From: Typha latifolia
Lineage: Eukaryota; Streptophyta; Magnoliopsida; Poales; Typhaceae
Assembly (NCBI GenBank): GCA_019914945.1
Contig: CM034107.1
Span: forward strand, 2,666,001-2,730,000
Length of the DNA: 64,000 nucleotides
Direction of reading: 5' to 3'
Numbering within the stretch: position 1 is the stretch's first letter; each line of letters opens with the position of its first letter. Of the stretch, positions 1-11,600 are shown piece by piece. A model generated the notes under the pieces. The model was given only the letters and a program-made list of their open reading frames with translations. It had not been told where the DNA came from and made no database searches. Made by a program: the position numbers and the translations under genes.

Positions 1-671
1 GGAATAATAATAATAAAAAAAAAATAATCTCATTCTCATCCTGAGAACTGGAAGCAGCCTCTTTTATAACATGGAAGTCATTATCTACATTGTTTTTGTC
101 TTCATTATAACTGGATGCAGAACCAAAAGGAAGGTGCACTTCAACTTGGTGAAAGCACCAAAGAAGCTCTTTTTTCCACCTACTTCTCTTCTGATCTGGT
201 TGGCATACTTGGATCTTATCACCTGCATGTTTCTAATTAAAACTGAAGCCTTGCAGCTCCCTGAAGGCAATGTTTCATTCTTCATTACTCTGCAAGTTGG
301 ATAGCAAGTCCTCAGCCAAGTACCACCATGTTTTTTTTTTTTTTAATTTCCACCTCTCTCCTTTTCTGTTCTAGTACTCACCTCATGCTTAGAGATTCTT
401 CCAACTATTTGCAAGTTTTGGCTCTATCCATCTTAGGAACAAGTAAAACTTCTATTATTCTCATCTTGTGTGCGAAGGTTTTTGGAATATAAGGCACACT
501 AGAAGCTTAGAATTCTTTGCAGAAGCGTCGGCTGCTTGCCTTCCTGCAAAAAGTAGATGCATGAGTCCTCTTCTTTCTGAAGTTGCTGAAAGCTTTGTAG
601 TATAAGAACTTGGTTCTTGGAAGTTCATTGCTGCTTGTAGGTTTAGTATTAAGGAGCCCAAGGTTACTTCA
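1..671 (+). other. Upstream/5' leader region of the MYB-CC gene
   Basis: No convincing coding sequence is seen. The stretch contains a poly-T run near 330-342 and pyrimidine-rich sequence before the start codon at 672, which fits promoter and 5' leader. A leader intron is possible but I cannot place it. The window begins inside this region, so the promoter may extend further left. Confidence 0.5.
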
Positions 672-3637
672 ATGAACACTAGGAAGGTTGGATTCCATGA
701 TCATAACTATGAATCATTAGATGATTCTTCCTTAAAACTTCAGAAGCTTTCGTGCGAAACATTCAGCTCTAGGCAGGTGCAGACTGCAGGGATTCCTCCA
801 AAGTATTGCCCAAACTACTCTAATTCATTCTTGTCCTCCAAGGAAAGAGGTCTCATGCCTACTGAATTGTGTGGTAATGCTATAGACTGTGTTGGGTCAT
901 CATCTTCTGCCTTTTATGCCGCAGAATGGTTGATGGGAATTCCTCAGGTTGAATACCAACTAGGTGCAATCCCGTGGAGCTCTTCTCAAACAAAATTCAA
1001 TAGGTCAAGTGATTCATACTTATACGATAACTCATTGAAAGCTTATGATCTTTCAAGAGAAAGACTAGAACCTAGAAATTTTGGAGATGCTCATCGGAAT
1101 GAGCTTCGATCATTTCCTCAAAGCAAGGAAGCAGGCCAGGATTCTGCCTTTATGTCAAGTCTGTTGGGGTCGTGGCAATGTGTTCGTGATCCTTATGTAA
1201 GCACCTCGATTTCCTTCATTGATTTGTCTTCTGATTAATGGAATTATCTATTTATTTCTTGCTAATTAATTTGCAAAAGGTTGGATGTGATCCACTGCAC
1301 TCTTTGGTGGAAAATGAAAATTTTCAGTTTCACAAGGAGAAAAAATTAGCCATGACTCCAGTGTGTGTCCCCCTTACTCCTACTGGTGCTTCATCTGGTT
1401 CACTAGTGCCCAATAAAACAAGGATCAGGTGGACTCCGGATCTCCACGAGCAGTTTGTGGAATGCGTAAATCACCTCGGTGGTGCAGAGAGTAAGTATCA
1501 TGCATCTGAATGTCTGAAATGATTATGATTTGATTTTTTTTTTCCTGTCGAGGTTAAACACAAGTTAGCTACTGGTTTACAGAGGCAACTCCAAAAGGAA
1601 TTCTAAAGCTGATGAATTCAGATGGTCTTACCATATACCACATCAAGAGCCATTTGCAGGTATATCAATTGGAATACTTTTGGCATGATTATTCCACTTG
1701 AGGACTAATCTAGCTGCTTTTATGGGTTGCAGAAGTATCGTATTGCGAAGTACATGCCAGAGTCAAGTGAAGGTAATATAATTTTTCATCTTGCTCTGAA
1801 AATAGTTCCAAGTCTTGAAATGCATTCTAAGCTTAATTGCAGAGTATCTATTCCTTAAAAGATTGCCAGATAAAAGATCCTGCAAATTGTTTGCAGGATT
1901 GTTCATCTATTGATGTTGATACTGCAAATCGTTTGCATCATGTTATTGATAAAACTCTTCGGTATGTTAACATTCTGAGGGAAGTAGGAAATCAACTGTG
2001 CCAATTGCATTGAGTGCTGCAGAGTTTGACCCTATCACCTTTTATGCAAAATTACTGAAGCACAATAATACTTATGCACTACTAGATACATTTATCGCTC
2101 TTTTCAATATAAAGTGGTGCATTTTGGATTTAAATATGAAATAAATGAGTTCTTTGTCAAAAGCATTCTTGTATATGCACTTAACTGCAGTGGTAAGAAA
2201 CAAGAGCAAGACACTGGTCTTCTCATGGTCATATCATAATTACTGAGTATATGATTCCATGGGATCTGTCAACAACCGGAGAATCCATGATAGACTTCTA
2301 GTAGAAGTCTATAAATGCTGAGTAGAAGTCTTCTACTCTTGCCAATGTTGTTTGTTGTACATGATAACCTTATAATCTATAGTAACAGGTACCCAATCCT
2401 GGGTACATTTTACGCATTGAATCCTTCAGATTTATGACAAATTTTGGTAGTGGATTAGTCAAATCTGCACGCTTAAACATAAGGTTTCGATCAAAATAGA
2501 AAATTCAGAAACAGCTCTTATATTCTTTTTTTCAGGTATCAGCCTGCACATCCTACTGAACTAAGGCCTTTCTTTATGTTCCTACCAAGAAAAGCAAATT
2601 AGAGCTAAATAATTTTAATATATTCTCCAATTCTATTTCCTGATTTCCCTCGTAGTTTACTCTGGAATTCTGATTTTTGAGAAGGTAGAGGAGCACTACG
2701 ACATTAGTTCTTTTATATCGAAACAGGTAAAACTATCCTCGTATTGATATCAAATAATTAGACATGCTAAACATTTTTTTTTCTTACATTGTATATGAAG
2801 AATTATTATCTACTAGATAAGTGCAATGCTGCTTTCTCACCATTGCAGTTTTATATTACAAGACGGTCTACGGTAATGTTGCAAGAGATGCAACTAGTAG
2901 GATACGATAGGCATGTGAACAAGCAAAATAAGAGTAAGAACTAGTTCTGCAATGTCTAGGAAAGCTTGAACTAGGAACAGACGAAAACATTTAAATGCTT
3001 TTCAATTTTTTTTTTTCTCTTCTGCTTAGTTTTCATACATGCAATATTTCATTGAGAATTAATTTCAGTAAAGGATTTCTGTGAATTATTCTCATCCCAG
3101 TTGATTATTTCTTGACATTACAGGCAGATTAGAGAAAAGAGTCCCTACCAATGACATGCAACACCTTGATTCGAAAAAGTATCTCTTACTTATCCCACTT
3201 CTTGTAGATTAGCTAACATAAAAGTTTATTTTTTTTCTATATAATTGGTTGTCTTCCTGCAGTGGCATGCATATTACAGAAGCTCTGCAGATTCAACTAG
3301 ATGTCCAAAGGCGTCTTCACGAGCAGCTAGAGGTATAATTCTCAACCTAATTATACGATCAACACTCAAAGGCGTCTTCTTTGCCAATGATGCGATGATT
3401 CAACTCCTTCTGTTTAATGTTCAGATACAAAGAAATCTGCAGTTAAGGATAGAAGCACAAGGGAAAAAGCTTCAGCAAATGTTTGAACAACACCTTAAGA
3501 CAAGCGGGAGCTTATTTGAACCTGAGAACTCAAACATCCTCTTACCAGACGAACAGCAGCTAAATCTTGATGATATTCCAATATTAGACGTCGAAATTGG
3601 TTGCGACGACACCAAGTTCCCGTCGAAGATTAGTTAA
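672..3637 (+). CDS. PHR1-like MYB-CC (GARP) transcription factor, 396 aa
   Basis: Exons 672-1196, 1280-1490, 1583-1659, 1733-1772, 3124-3178, 3263-3332 and 3425-3637 keep one open frame with GT-AG borders and a TAA stop. Residues about 220-278 form the single MYB/GARP repeat, with [12 protein letters not shown] (W226), the TPKGILKLM segment and the SHLQKYR signature at 268-274. Residues about 304-345 form the MYB-CC coiled coil with the LHEQLE motif at 321-326. The family binds P1BS-type sites (GNATATNC) as dimers and controls phosphate-starvation genes under SPX control; that role is inferred from family membership. The long N-terminal exon is poorly conserved, as usual here. Intron 4 is 1.35 kb. 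A competing acceptor near 1842 opens a frame that stops after about 20 codons, so I preferred the exon at 3124, which restores the usual linker to the coiled coil. The start could lie further upstream. Confidence 0.9.
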
Positions 3638-4055
3638 GGTTTGATGTTTCGTGACATAGAAGACTAGATGTGAACTCTTGGATTATCTCTATTGGTTCTA
3701 TTGCTAACAAATCAAATGGAGTGCAATGCAAAGCGTCTCCTTTAGCTGATCACTGTCCCATTCTTGAAATTATGTTTTGTAGATGGGTGTAATTTGAAAA
3801 AATTTCGGACCTCAAGTAAAATTCGCAATTTTCAGAAATACAGAATATAAAAGGTATAATTACATCTAGATCCCTTAAATGGTTCCCGTTTCTAAGTAGT
3901 TTTTTTTAATTAAAAAAATGATGTGCTGCTTATTTGTATCGAAAATCATCGAAAATCTATTTGGTTTTTGATTTTGCGAGGTTGGGTCATCTTTTGCTTT
4001 CCGCACTCGAGGTTTTTTACACTATAAGAGAGAGAAATGACTCCATATTTATCTT

Positions 4056-4133
4056 CTTCATCTTCTACTTTATATACTGTAGCTAATTCTTTTTCTTCAT
4101 CTTCTACTTTATATGCTGTAGTTAATTCTTTTT
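4056..4133. repeat. 39-bp tandem duplication, two copies
   Basis: Two adjacent copies of a TTCATCTTCTACTTTATA-containing unit lie at about 4056-4094 and 4095-4133, differing at a few positions. A shorter TCTTC-rich tail follows. It is pyrimidine-rich low-complexity DNA with no sign of coding. Confidence 0.75.
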
Positions 4134-4831
4134 CTTTATCTTCTTCTTCTAATGCTCATTTTTCTATCTTTTTTTTTTCTATATAAGTCTCTAGTCACTC
4201 TTTAATTAATAAAACAAATATGAGATAGTTGTGATAAAATTAGGATTAGTTAAATAATAAAAAATATAACTCTGAATTATTATTATTATTATTTATTTTT
4301 ATATAAATTTTAATGGTTAAATATATAAGAGATTATGTCCAAAATCACGTAGAATTAGAATTAAGTAAAGACAAATTTCGTATTTAAACTACGAAATTTT
4401 AGTTCTTCACATTTTCGAAAGAATACTCAAAATATAATTATTTAATGTCTAAAAATTGTAAAATTAATTGAATAAAATACGTAACATCGTGATATATAAC
4501 TTTTGTATTCGTAATTTTTTTATTAAAAAAATGATACGTTGCTTCCTAGGGATTAAAAAAAAGAAGAGCAAAGTGATAGTAGAATGGGAGGGAGTGCATG
4601 TGAAAATGAGAAATAATTCAGGGTCTTATGTAGTCATTCTAATAGTAAATTACCGAAACGCCCTTAGCCCGGAAGATTCCGATTCCTGTCCTGTTGTTCT
4701 CATCCAGTTCGGAATCGATTCGCTTCCCGTTCCGGACGTTCTTCGCACGTGGAGCGGCCCCATTGGCTGGCGCGATTTCCCGCGGCCCACTTCCGATCTT
4801 CCTACGGTTACCGGCATCTCATCTCACAACC

Positions 4832-4849
4832 AAACCCTAACCCTAACCC
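4832..4849 (+). promoter_or_regulatory. Telo-box / short interstitial telomere motif
   Basis: Two and a half units of the plant telomere repeat (AAACCCTAACCCTAACCC) end 28 bases before the ATG at 4878. Telo-boxes in plant promoters and leaders are known regulatory elements, often with genes active in dividing cells. The position in the leader is seen; a function here is inferred. Confidence 0.6.
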
Positions 4850-4877
4850 AACTTCTTGCTCTTTCTTAGCTCCCAAA

Positions 4878-6993
4878 ATGGCGGTTCTTGGATTCTGCAC
4901 AGCCTCATCTCCCCCAAGGTAATCTCCTGCAATTTAACGGGAAAAAAGGACGGCAAAATTTTCATCTCTTTTCGTTATAGTATCACCTCGATTTGCTACT
5001 AGGAAGCATTAGAATCATAAATGAAACTTCTAGGACTGCAGAGCCATAACTGTTGAAATCGTCAAGATTTTGGTCCCTTTATGCTAGAAGAGATGCAAAA
5101 GTCCCTAAAGTTTCCTACATTATGAATTGTTTAAGTGAGATTTTTTTACAAATTTGAACTCTATCTACTGGAAAACAATGAGAAGAACTCTCATATTAAC
5201 CTACTCTTGAATTGATAATGATGGTCTATACTTTTTAAGCAATCACTTCATAAGGAATTGAGCTTAATTGGTTGAGAGAAGTACTACTACCTGTACTTTC
5301 AATTGTGATAAATGATTTCCAAATTGTTATGATAATTGTAGCCTTTTGTTTTTTTATCGCTTTCAGAAGTACCTGGGCAGCTTTTAGAGTCAACCCACTG
5401 AAAGTTGCTAATGGTAAATTACATCACAAGAAAATTGCCGTGATCAGAGCTGAAGTAGATTTCGTGAATGGAGAGGAAGCAAAAAGGCTTGTTGTTGAAG
5501 AGGGTTACACCGTGTTGGATGTTCGAGACAAAACGCAGTATGAAAGGGCACACATAAAGTCATGTTACCATGCACCTCTCTTTGTGGAGAACAATGACAA
5601 CGATATAAGTAACATATTGTTGTTTCTTTTGGAAAATTCTGTACTTGGGCCCAAGCTTGATATCGAACATTTCTTTCTAAATGGTTGTTCGCAATGTGCA
5701 GGCACAATTGTGAAGCGAACTGTCCACAACAACTTCTCCGGATTGTTTTTTGGGATAGCATTTACCAAACCCAACCCAGATTTTATTAAATCTATAAAGG
5801 AGAAGTTCTCTACAGGCAGCAAATTGTTGGTTGTTTGCCAGGAAGGACTTAGGTTAGTTAGTCTATCGATGAGTCTACCTACTTCCTTTGTCCTTTTTGG
5901 TACTGAACATTCTGAATAACTTTAGTTTGTTATCTTAGTATAGTAATATTTCTTGAACACAGTTCTGCTGCATTTTCTTATCTTTTCCTAATTTATGACT
6001 TATCTATTCCTGCTGATGTTCCATATGATTCATGTGGTGGATGCTCAATTGCCTTTCACAGTAAGTGGTACTCTAGTAGTATATTTCATCTTGAAATTAG
6101 ATGATACGGTTTGAGCTTCGCTTAACTGCATAACAAGCCAACCTTCAGCATGGCCTGTCTGACATGTTCTGCTTTTCAAACAGCACATTGCAGTGCAATA
6201 CTCAAAACTACTTTTGGAAGAAGTTTTCATATGAATAAGTAGAATCTGTCAATCGTTCTTTTTTTCATTCTTCTTTCATTTTCTCATAACGTCCTTGATT
6301 CACATATGCAGTAAAAGTGCTCACAGAATGTGTTATCATGTTACACTTAAACCTCCTGTTGCAAATCTAGTCCTCAAAGTCAGACACATGAATTAGCTAT
6401 AAAAGAATCTCGCTTACATTCTTCTTTGCTCTGACTTCAGAGAGAAGGCTCATCTTTAGAGAATCTTCCTCTTTAGATGAACTAATTTCTTAAAACTCTT
6501 AATGTGGTTACCTGATGCTGAAGGTCTACTGCAGCTGCTAATAAGCTAGAGAAAGAAGGGTTCCAAAATGTATCATGCATTGCTTCTGGTCTTCAGTCAC
6601 TCAAACCAGGCAATTCTTCCCTGACAATAAGTTCCTCTTCTAATAGTAAAATAATATCTGAATTCATTGTTGGTAATTCTTCATGTATACAGGTACATTT
6701 GAATCTGAGGGGAAAACTGAACTGCAAAATGCCGGCAAGGCTGGTCTTGTGACTGTCCAAGGGAAGATTTCAGCTGTACTTGGGACAGTCTTGATATGTA
6801 AGATGTCTATTTGGCAAATTTTCTTTAATAGAATCAAAATCTTCAACATTTTTCTATTTCTACTGTTGATGAAGAAAGTTAATTTTTTGGCCTCCATCTT
6901 CTTCCTTGACATTCATCTGCAGGTGCCTATCTTTTCATAACTTTTTTCCCTGACCAAGCCGAGAAGCTACTTCAGATGAGCCCCGCAAGTTAA
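4878..6993 (+). CDS. STR10: Rhodanese-like protein, STR10-type, chloroplast-targeted, 231 aa
   Basis: Exons 4878-4918, 5367-5608, 5702-5852, 6524-6609, 6693-6797 and 6923-6993 give a 231-residue protein. The N-terminus is short, hydroxylated and basic, like a transit peptide. The rhodanese domain includes VLDVRD and the active-site loop CQEGLR with the expected catalytic Cys at about 140. A hydrophobic segment near residues 195-215 looks like a membrane anchor. Rhodaneses transfer sulfane sulfur via the loop Cys, but the substrate of plant STR10 proteins is not known. The segments GTIVKR/HNNFSGLFFG and QNAGKAGL match my memory of Arabidopsis STR10. Two splicing oddities are seen: intron 4 appears to start with GC (6610-6611), and intron 2 (5609-5701) is 93 nt, in frame and stop-free, so it could be retained as a 31-residue insertion. 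Confidence is high for the family and moderate for the STR10 orthology. Confidence 0.85.
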
Positions 6994-8686
6994 CACTCAA
7001 GAGTTCATTATTGTACTGCATCCTCACACAAATTGTTGTCTGTGATTCTACGGTGAAACCTATTATTGGAAGAACAGTGGTTGTCTTTCAGGTACAGGAC
7101 ATACTTAACTGAGTTGGATACATATCTTTGGACATAATGAGAATAATTTTATATATCAATAGATGAATACTAACAAGGATGCATAATTTTCTATTTGCTG
7201 CAGGTTGAAGATGTGACTGAGATCTTTTATGGGCCTACGAGGATCCACGAAGAGTAATCAAAATTTAGGTCTATATCTTGGCAGAGCCTAATTGAGTAAA
7301 GCATGCCTTGCTTAGAGAAAAGACAACATCACCATACTTGTATCGGCTTAAATCTACACTTGTTTTATTTTCTCTCCTTTGATTATGTCTTTGAATGTCT
7401 ACTTGTTCTTCTCCATTAATTCGAACTTCCATTAGCATATGATGACAGAGAGTAATCTGTAATCCTCATGTTATATTGTTTCTTCTTGGGTTGTACTATT
7501 ATTTAGCTAATGCTGAACAGATCCATCTTTTATTAGAATAGATGCATCTAATTGGTTTGATCACATTATCTTCTGTTCTTCATGTAAATTTGCTACTTGT
7601 ACCAATCCCAAACTTAGGATTGATGCAGTTATGCCCTTAATTAGTCTTAAAGTTATGGGTTAATTACACCTAGACCCATAGGTCCCCTCACCCTCCTACA
7701 TAAAATGTCAAATAATTATTTACCCTCTTATCTCCCTTTCTTTTATCTAAACAAATATAAAACAGTTCTCTGAGCATCTAACATTAATCACCTACTGGTT
7801 CGTAATAAAAAAAATTAAATAGACAATAAAAGAAAGAATTATTTGACAGATTTTATTAAGAATAATTAGAAGTAACTATCCCTAAGACCATTTGCCGTTT
7901 TTGGCCTTGCTTACTCTAAATCCGGCGTCGTTCTAGACGACTTACTCGTAGCCGGTAATCAACTAACTGTTTACGGTGACGAGACACAAACACACTGCCG
8001 ACTTCAGTTTTACCGTATGACGTAAGCATCCGTACAGATCTGTTCTTGATGGGTAGGCGGCCCATGCCGTCATGCGAGATCTCTTCTTGGCAAGAGTTGG
8101 AGAAAAATCTCGCCATTTCCTTGCAAAGGTTAGATTCGATTGCCCTCTCCTTAGCCGCATTTCGGGTGTTATCTGCTGGGGTTTTCGGATTTTTCGTAGC
8201 TTTTCTCCTCGATCCGCAATCTACGCAGTCTTTTCAAGTTCAAGAAATGGTCGGATTTGATGCATCTTTTCGTTCCTTAGTAATGCTTAGTTATATCTTC
8301 GTTAAGCATTTAATGAGATTCAAACTGTTCGTAATTTAATCTAGTTCCTCTCGATACTTATCTGATCGAAGTGCGTTAACGATGTTTCCTTTTTGACAAT
8401 GGACTTTTGTTAGTTAATGTCTGTTCTCTTTGGATAATACGATTAAAAATCCTTTTTTTTTGGGGTGTAAAACAAGGGGATTATGTTTTGAGCCTATTGC
8501 TGTATAATTCCTGCACTCAAGGTATCACTTTCTAAAAGAAAATTGGTTGGATTTTGTCTTTGAATAGCTGTGTTAGGCACTATTAAGTTTTCTTTTCTAT
8601 GTGAAATTTACTAGAAGTTTATCATTTTGTAGTTGTATAATATTTGCAAATTTTAATAGGTGTGTTGATATCAAATTTGAGGAAAT
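6994..8686 (+). other. Rhodanese 3' region, MITE-like element and oxidoreductase leader
   Basis: The first part contains the rhodanese 3' UTR and a possible two-exon coding fragment (up to 7091 and 7204-7257). A MITE-like inverted repeat lies at 7670-7882. From about 8040 GC content rises, consistent with the next gene's leader. A candidate leader intron runs from a donor at 8129 to an acceptor ending at 8659, just before the ATG at 8687; this is inferred from splice consensus only. Confidence 0.45.
7670..7882. mobile_element. Short MITE-like inverted-repeat element
   Basis: A left arm beginning TTAATTACACCTAGACCC and an inner block near 7699-7721 (ATAAAATGTCAAATAATT) pair with an inverted copy at about 7831-7882 (rc ATAAAATCTGTCAAATAATT). 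The roughly 210-bp size, AT-richness, lack of coding and terminal inverted repeats fit a degraded MITE. I could not define a target-site duplication with certainty. Confidence 0.45.
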
Positions 8687-11600
8687 ATGGCTGCTTCAGA
8701 TTCGGTGCTCCCCACAATTGCAATAATTGGTGCAGGAATCTTTGTCCGAACACAATATATTCCTCGGTTAAGAGAGATTGCTGATATTGTGGTTGTAAAA
8801 GCAATCTGGAGCCGCACTGAGGTATATGATTTTTTGTGAATGCGTTTTCTTAATTTGCAGTAGTTGATTGAAGACATGACAAGTTAAGTCACTTTATGTT
8901 ATATTGTGTCCTTTCTAGGAGTCTGCAAAAGCCGCTGTAGAACTTGCACAAGATTTTGCACCTAACGTAGAAACTAAATGGGGTGATTCAGGGCTAGAAG
9001 ATATAATTAAAGATAGTTCCATTGATGGAGTTGCAATTGTTCTTGCTGGGCAAGTACAGGTTTGAGAATCTGAATTCATTTTTGAGTAGCTGTGCACTTG
9101 TATGCTTCCATAATTCCTCTGCTGTAGGTTTTCTACCAATTTGTTAACTATATTTAGATGTAGCTCACTAGAAGGGACTCTATTTAGTTTGATCATCTTC
9201 CATTTATCCCTCCATCACCAGAAATCTCTTTTATGCCTTTCTTGCCCATGCAAGAAATTGTTTAGAAAAAGAGACATTCAATGTTTAAGCCTTACTGACC
9301 GTCACGGATAAGGAAGTCTTCATGATATGTGGTCTTGCATTCCACTCTAAATGTGCTTTAGTTCCTCAACCATGTAAGTTTCTTCTAATATTCCATCTAT
9401 ATTAGAGAAACCCTAGTAAAAGAAGGTTAAGTTCAGAGATAACTATATCTTGTGTCGTTGTATCCTTTGTACTTTTGGGATTTGTTAGAAGTTCATGGTT
9501 ATTCTCCAGTTCTCCCTTTCATTTCACTGCTCTTCAACGCAATAATGTAATTTCCTTTATCTCAATATGGCAGTTTTCCAACTGCTAGCAAATTCATAGT
9601 TCTGAAACTAGGTTGCTACCAACTTGCAGGTTGATATGTCCCTAAGGATGCTACAGGCAGGAAAGCATGTTATTCAAGGTAAGAAGGAAGTAAATGAAGT
9701 CAATATTGATAATGAAAACTTTGCTTGTTATCACGAAATGGTTATAAATACCATCCCGATTCTCACAAAAAGAATAAAGTTTTTTTTATATGGTAATTAT
9801 AGGTTTTCCTTGTATGCCTCTCTCTCTCTCTTTTTTTTTTCTTTCTCAAACACTACAAATTCATTATTGTTAATGAGCTTCTAATTTGTTTTCATCATCT
9901 GCATGGCTGATAACGATGGTGAAGAGAAACCTGCTGCTGGATGTAAGTGCCTTCTAGCTCGCTCTTGTAAATTGGATACAAGAACCTGGGTTGTATTAGT
10001 TGCAACCCTTTCAATATCATTCTACATATATGCTTACTTTACTCTCAATAAAATTCTCCTCATAAACAGTTAAATTAGGAAAGCAAGCTCTTTACTGTCC
10101 CTTTTCCATTTAATATTTGTAACATCTTGTATTGAATTCTTGTCTGTCAGACCATAAAACTGATTCTTCATTTGTGCAGCTGCTAATCTTCAGTAGTGTA
10201 TTTCTATTCTATGTTTCTTTGCTTCCATTGGAGGTTATGATTTGTGCTCCATAAGAGCTTCTTAGGGTACTAGGCTGTTGTGTTCTCTGTATAAGGTGTG
10301 TTGACCCAAAAATTTATGCCTTCGGTGCCTGTTGTCTACTTCTTTAGCTGTTTCTCACTTGTGCGCACAGGGTTTTGCTGATTGGTGACCTATAATGGGC
10401 TTTGGGTGCCAACTGCACTCCTACCAGACAGAACAAATTTAGGGGACAAGGAGCAAAATTATATATTGGAAGTAACTAGATTAGTCTATGATTGTCATAT
10501 GATGTCGCTGAGATGTTCTAAACTATAGATCTAAGAGTTATAAAAGGTATATGTTTCTTGTGTTATCAACCATCACAACCAGGCAACTAATCAATTTTGT
10601 TATTGAATCATCAGCTACTACTGAGGCAGAAACAGCACTGTCATGCTACAGTTCCCTTCCTAACCTTTTTACCTACAAGCCAATTTGGGCTGTTGCAGAA
10701 AATTATCGTTTTGAACCTGCATTTGTGGAGGTATCTGCTTTCCAGTATAGTTAATTGTGAACTCTGTTTTTATGTGGTATATCCTAAAGTTTTCCTTACA
10801 GTCCAGAAAGTTGATGAATGATATTGGTGATATGATGAATATCCAAGTTATTGTTGAAGGATCAATGAACAGTTCAAATCCTTACTTCTCAAGCTCTTGG
10901 AGGCGAAATTTTTTTGTAAGGAATTAACTAAGAAAATTTCTGTTCATTTGTTTTGGTCTATTATCTACTTTTTTACTGCAGTAGGCAATTAAATGAATAA
11001 ATTCTATGATTTTTTTAATCTGTAACTCTCTTTTCACCATAGACGGTAGGATGATTTGCTGCAAATTAGCACAAGTAGATATTTTTTGTAATACTAATTC
11101 CTGAAAACCAACTATGAAGCATGTGATATCAATTTTATCCCAAATGCATAAATACAAACATGGCAGTAATCTCATGAAACATCAAATGGACAAAATTCAT
11201 GCAATGTTTATTAGAAGTAGAACTGTATTAGTCTTGTGCTTCCACATAATACACTTAATGTTTCATGACTGCACAAATGAGACAAGAATACTTGGCTGCA
11301 GTTGCATTAAATTACTTGATCAATTAAAGACCTATTTTTTGCTTTTATGTGTAGCTGCCATGAGTCACTTACTCAGGTACCAAATTGCACAAGGAAAACA
11401 TCTAGTCTCTGTTGCAAGCAGTTACTAACAAAAGTTTATCTAGTCGTATCAGGTTGCTGAACATTTGTTATGGTCCTTACGGGTCATCTTGGACTCAATA
11501 TGTTTAAACTTACACAAGGACTATACTTGCAGGGAGGTTTCATTCTTGACATGGGGGTGCACTTTATTGCTGGATTGAGAATGGTAAGCTATTGTGCTGC

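Larger units (their letters stand above)
3638..4877. other. Intergenic region, MYB-CC 3' end to rhodanese promoter
   Basis: This AT-rich spacer begins with the MYB-CC 3' UTR. Near 3855-3874 it contains a sequence (ATAATTACATCTAGATCCC) resembling the ends of MITE-like elements elsewhere in the window. A 39-bp tandem duplication lies at 4056-4133. The last 200 bases are clearly more GC-rich and carry a telo-box array, as expected for a promoter and leader. The open frame at 4468-4869 shows no recognisable domain and runs through this promoter, so I do not call it a gene. Confidence 0.55.

Noticed and set aside
1842..1920. Alternative fifth exon of the MYB-CC gene
   Set aside because: The frame stops after about 20 codons and does not lead to the coiled coil; the exon at 3124-3178 does.
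4832..4849. Telomere-like repeats as a sign of a chromosome end or fusion
   Set aside because: Only two and a half units are present and they lie in a gene leader, which fits a telo-box.
4468..4869. Plus-strand 133-codon frame before the rhodanese gene
   Set aside because: Its second half lies in the promoter/leader with the telo-box, and its first half is AT-rich low complexity; no domain.
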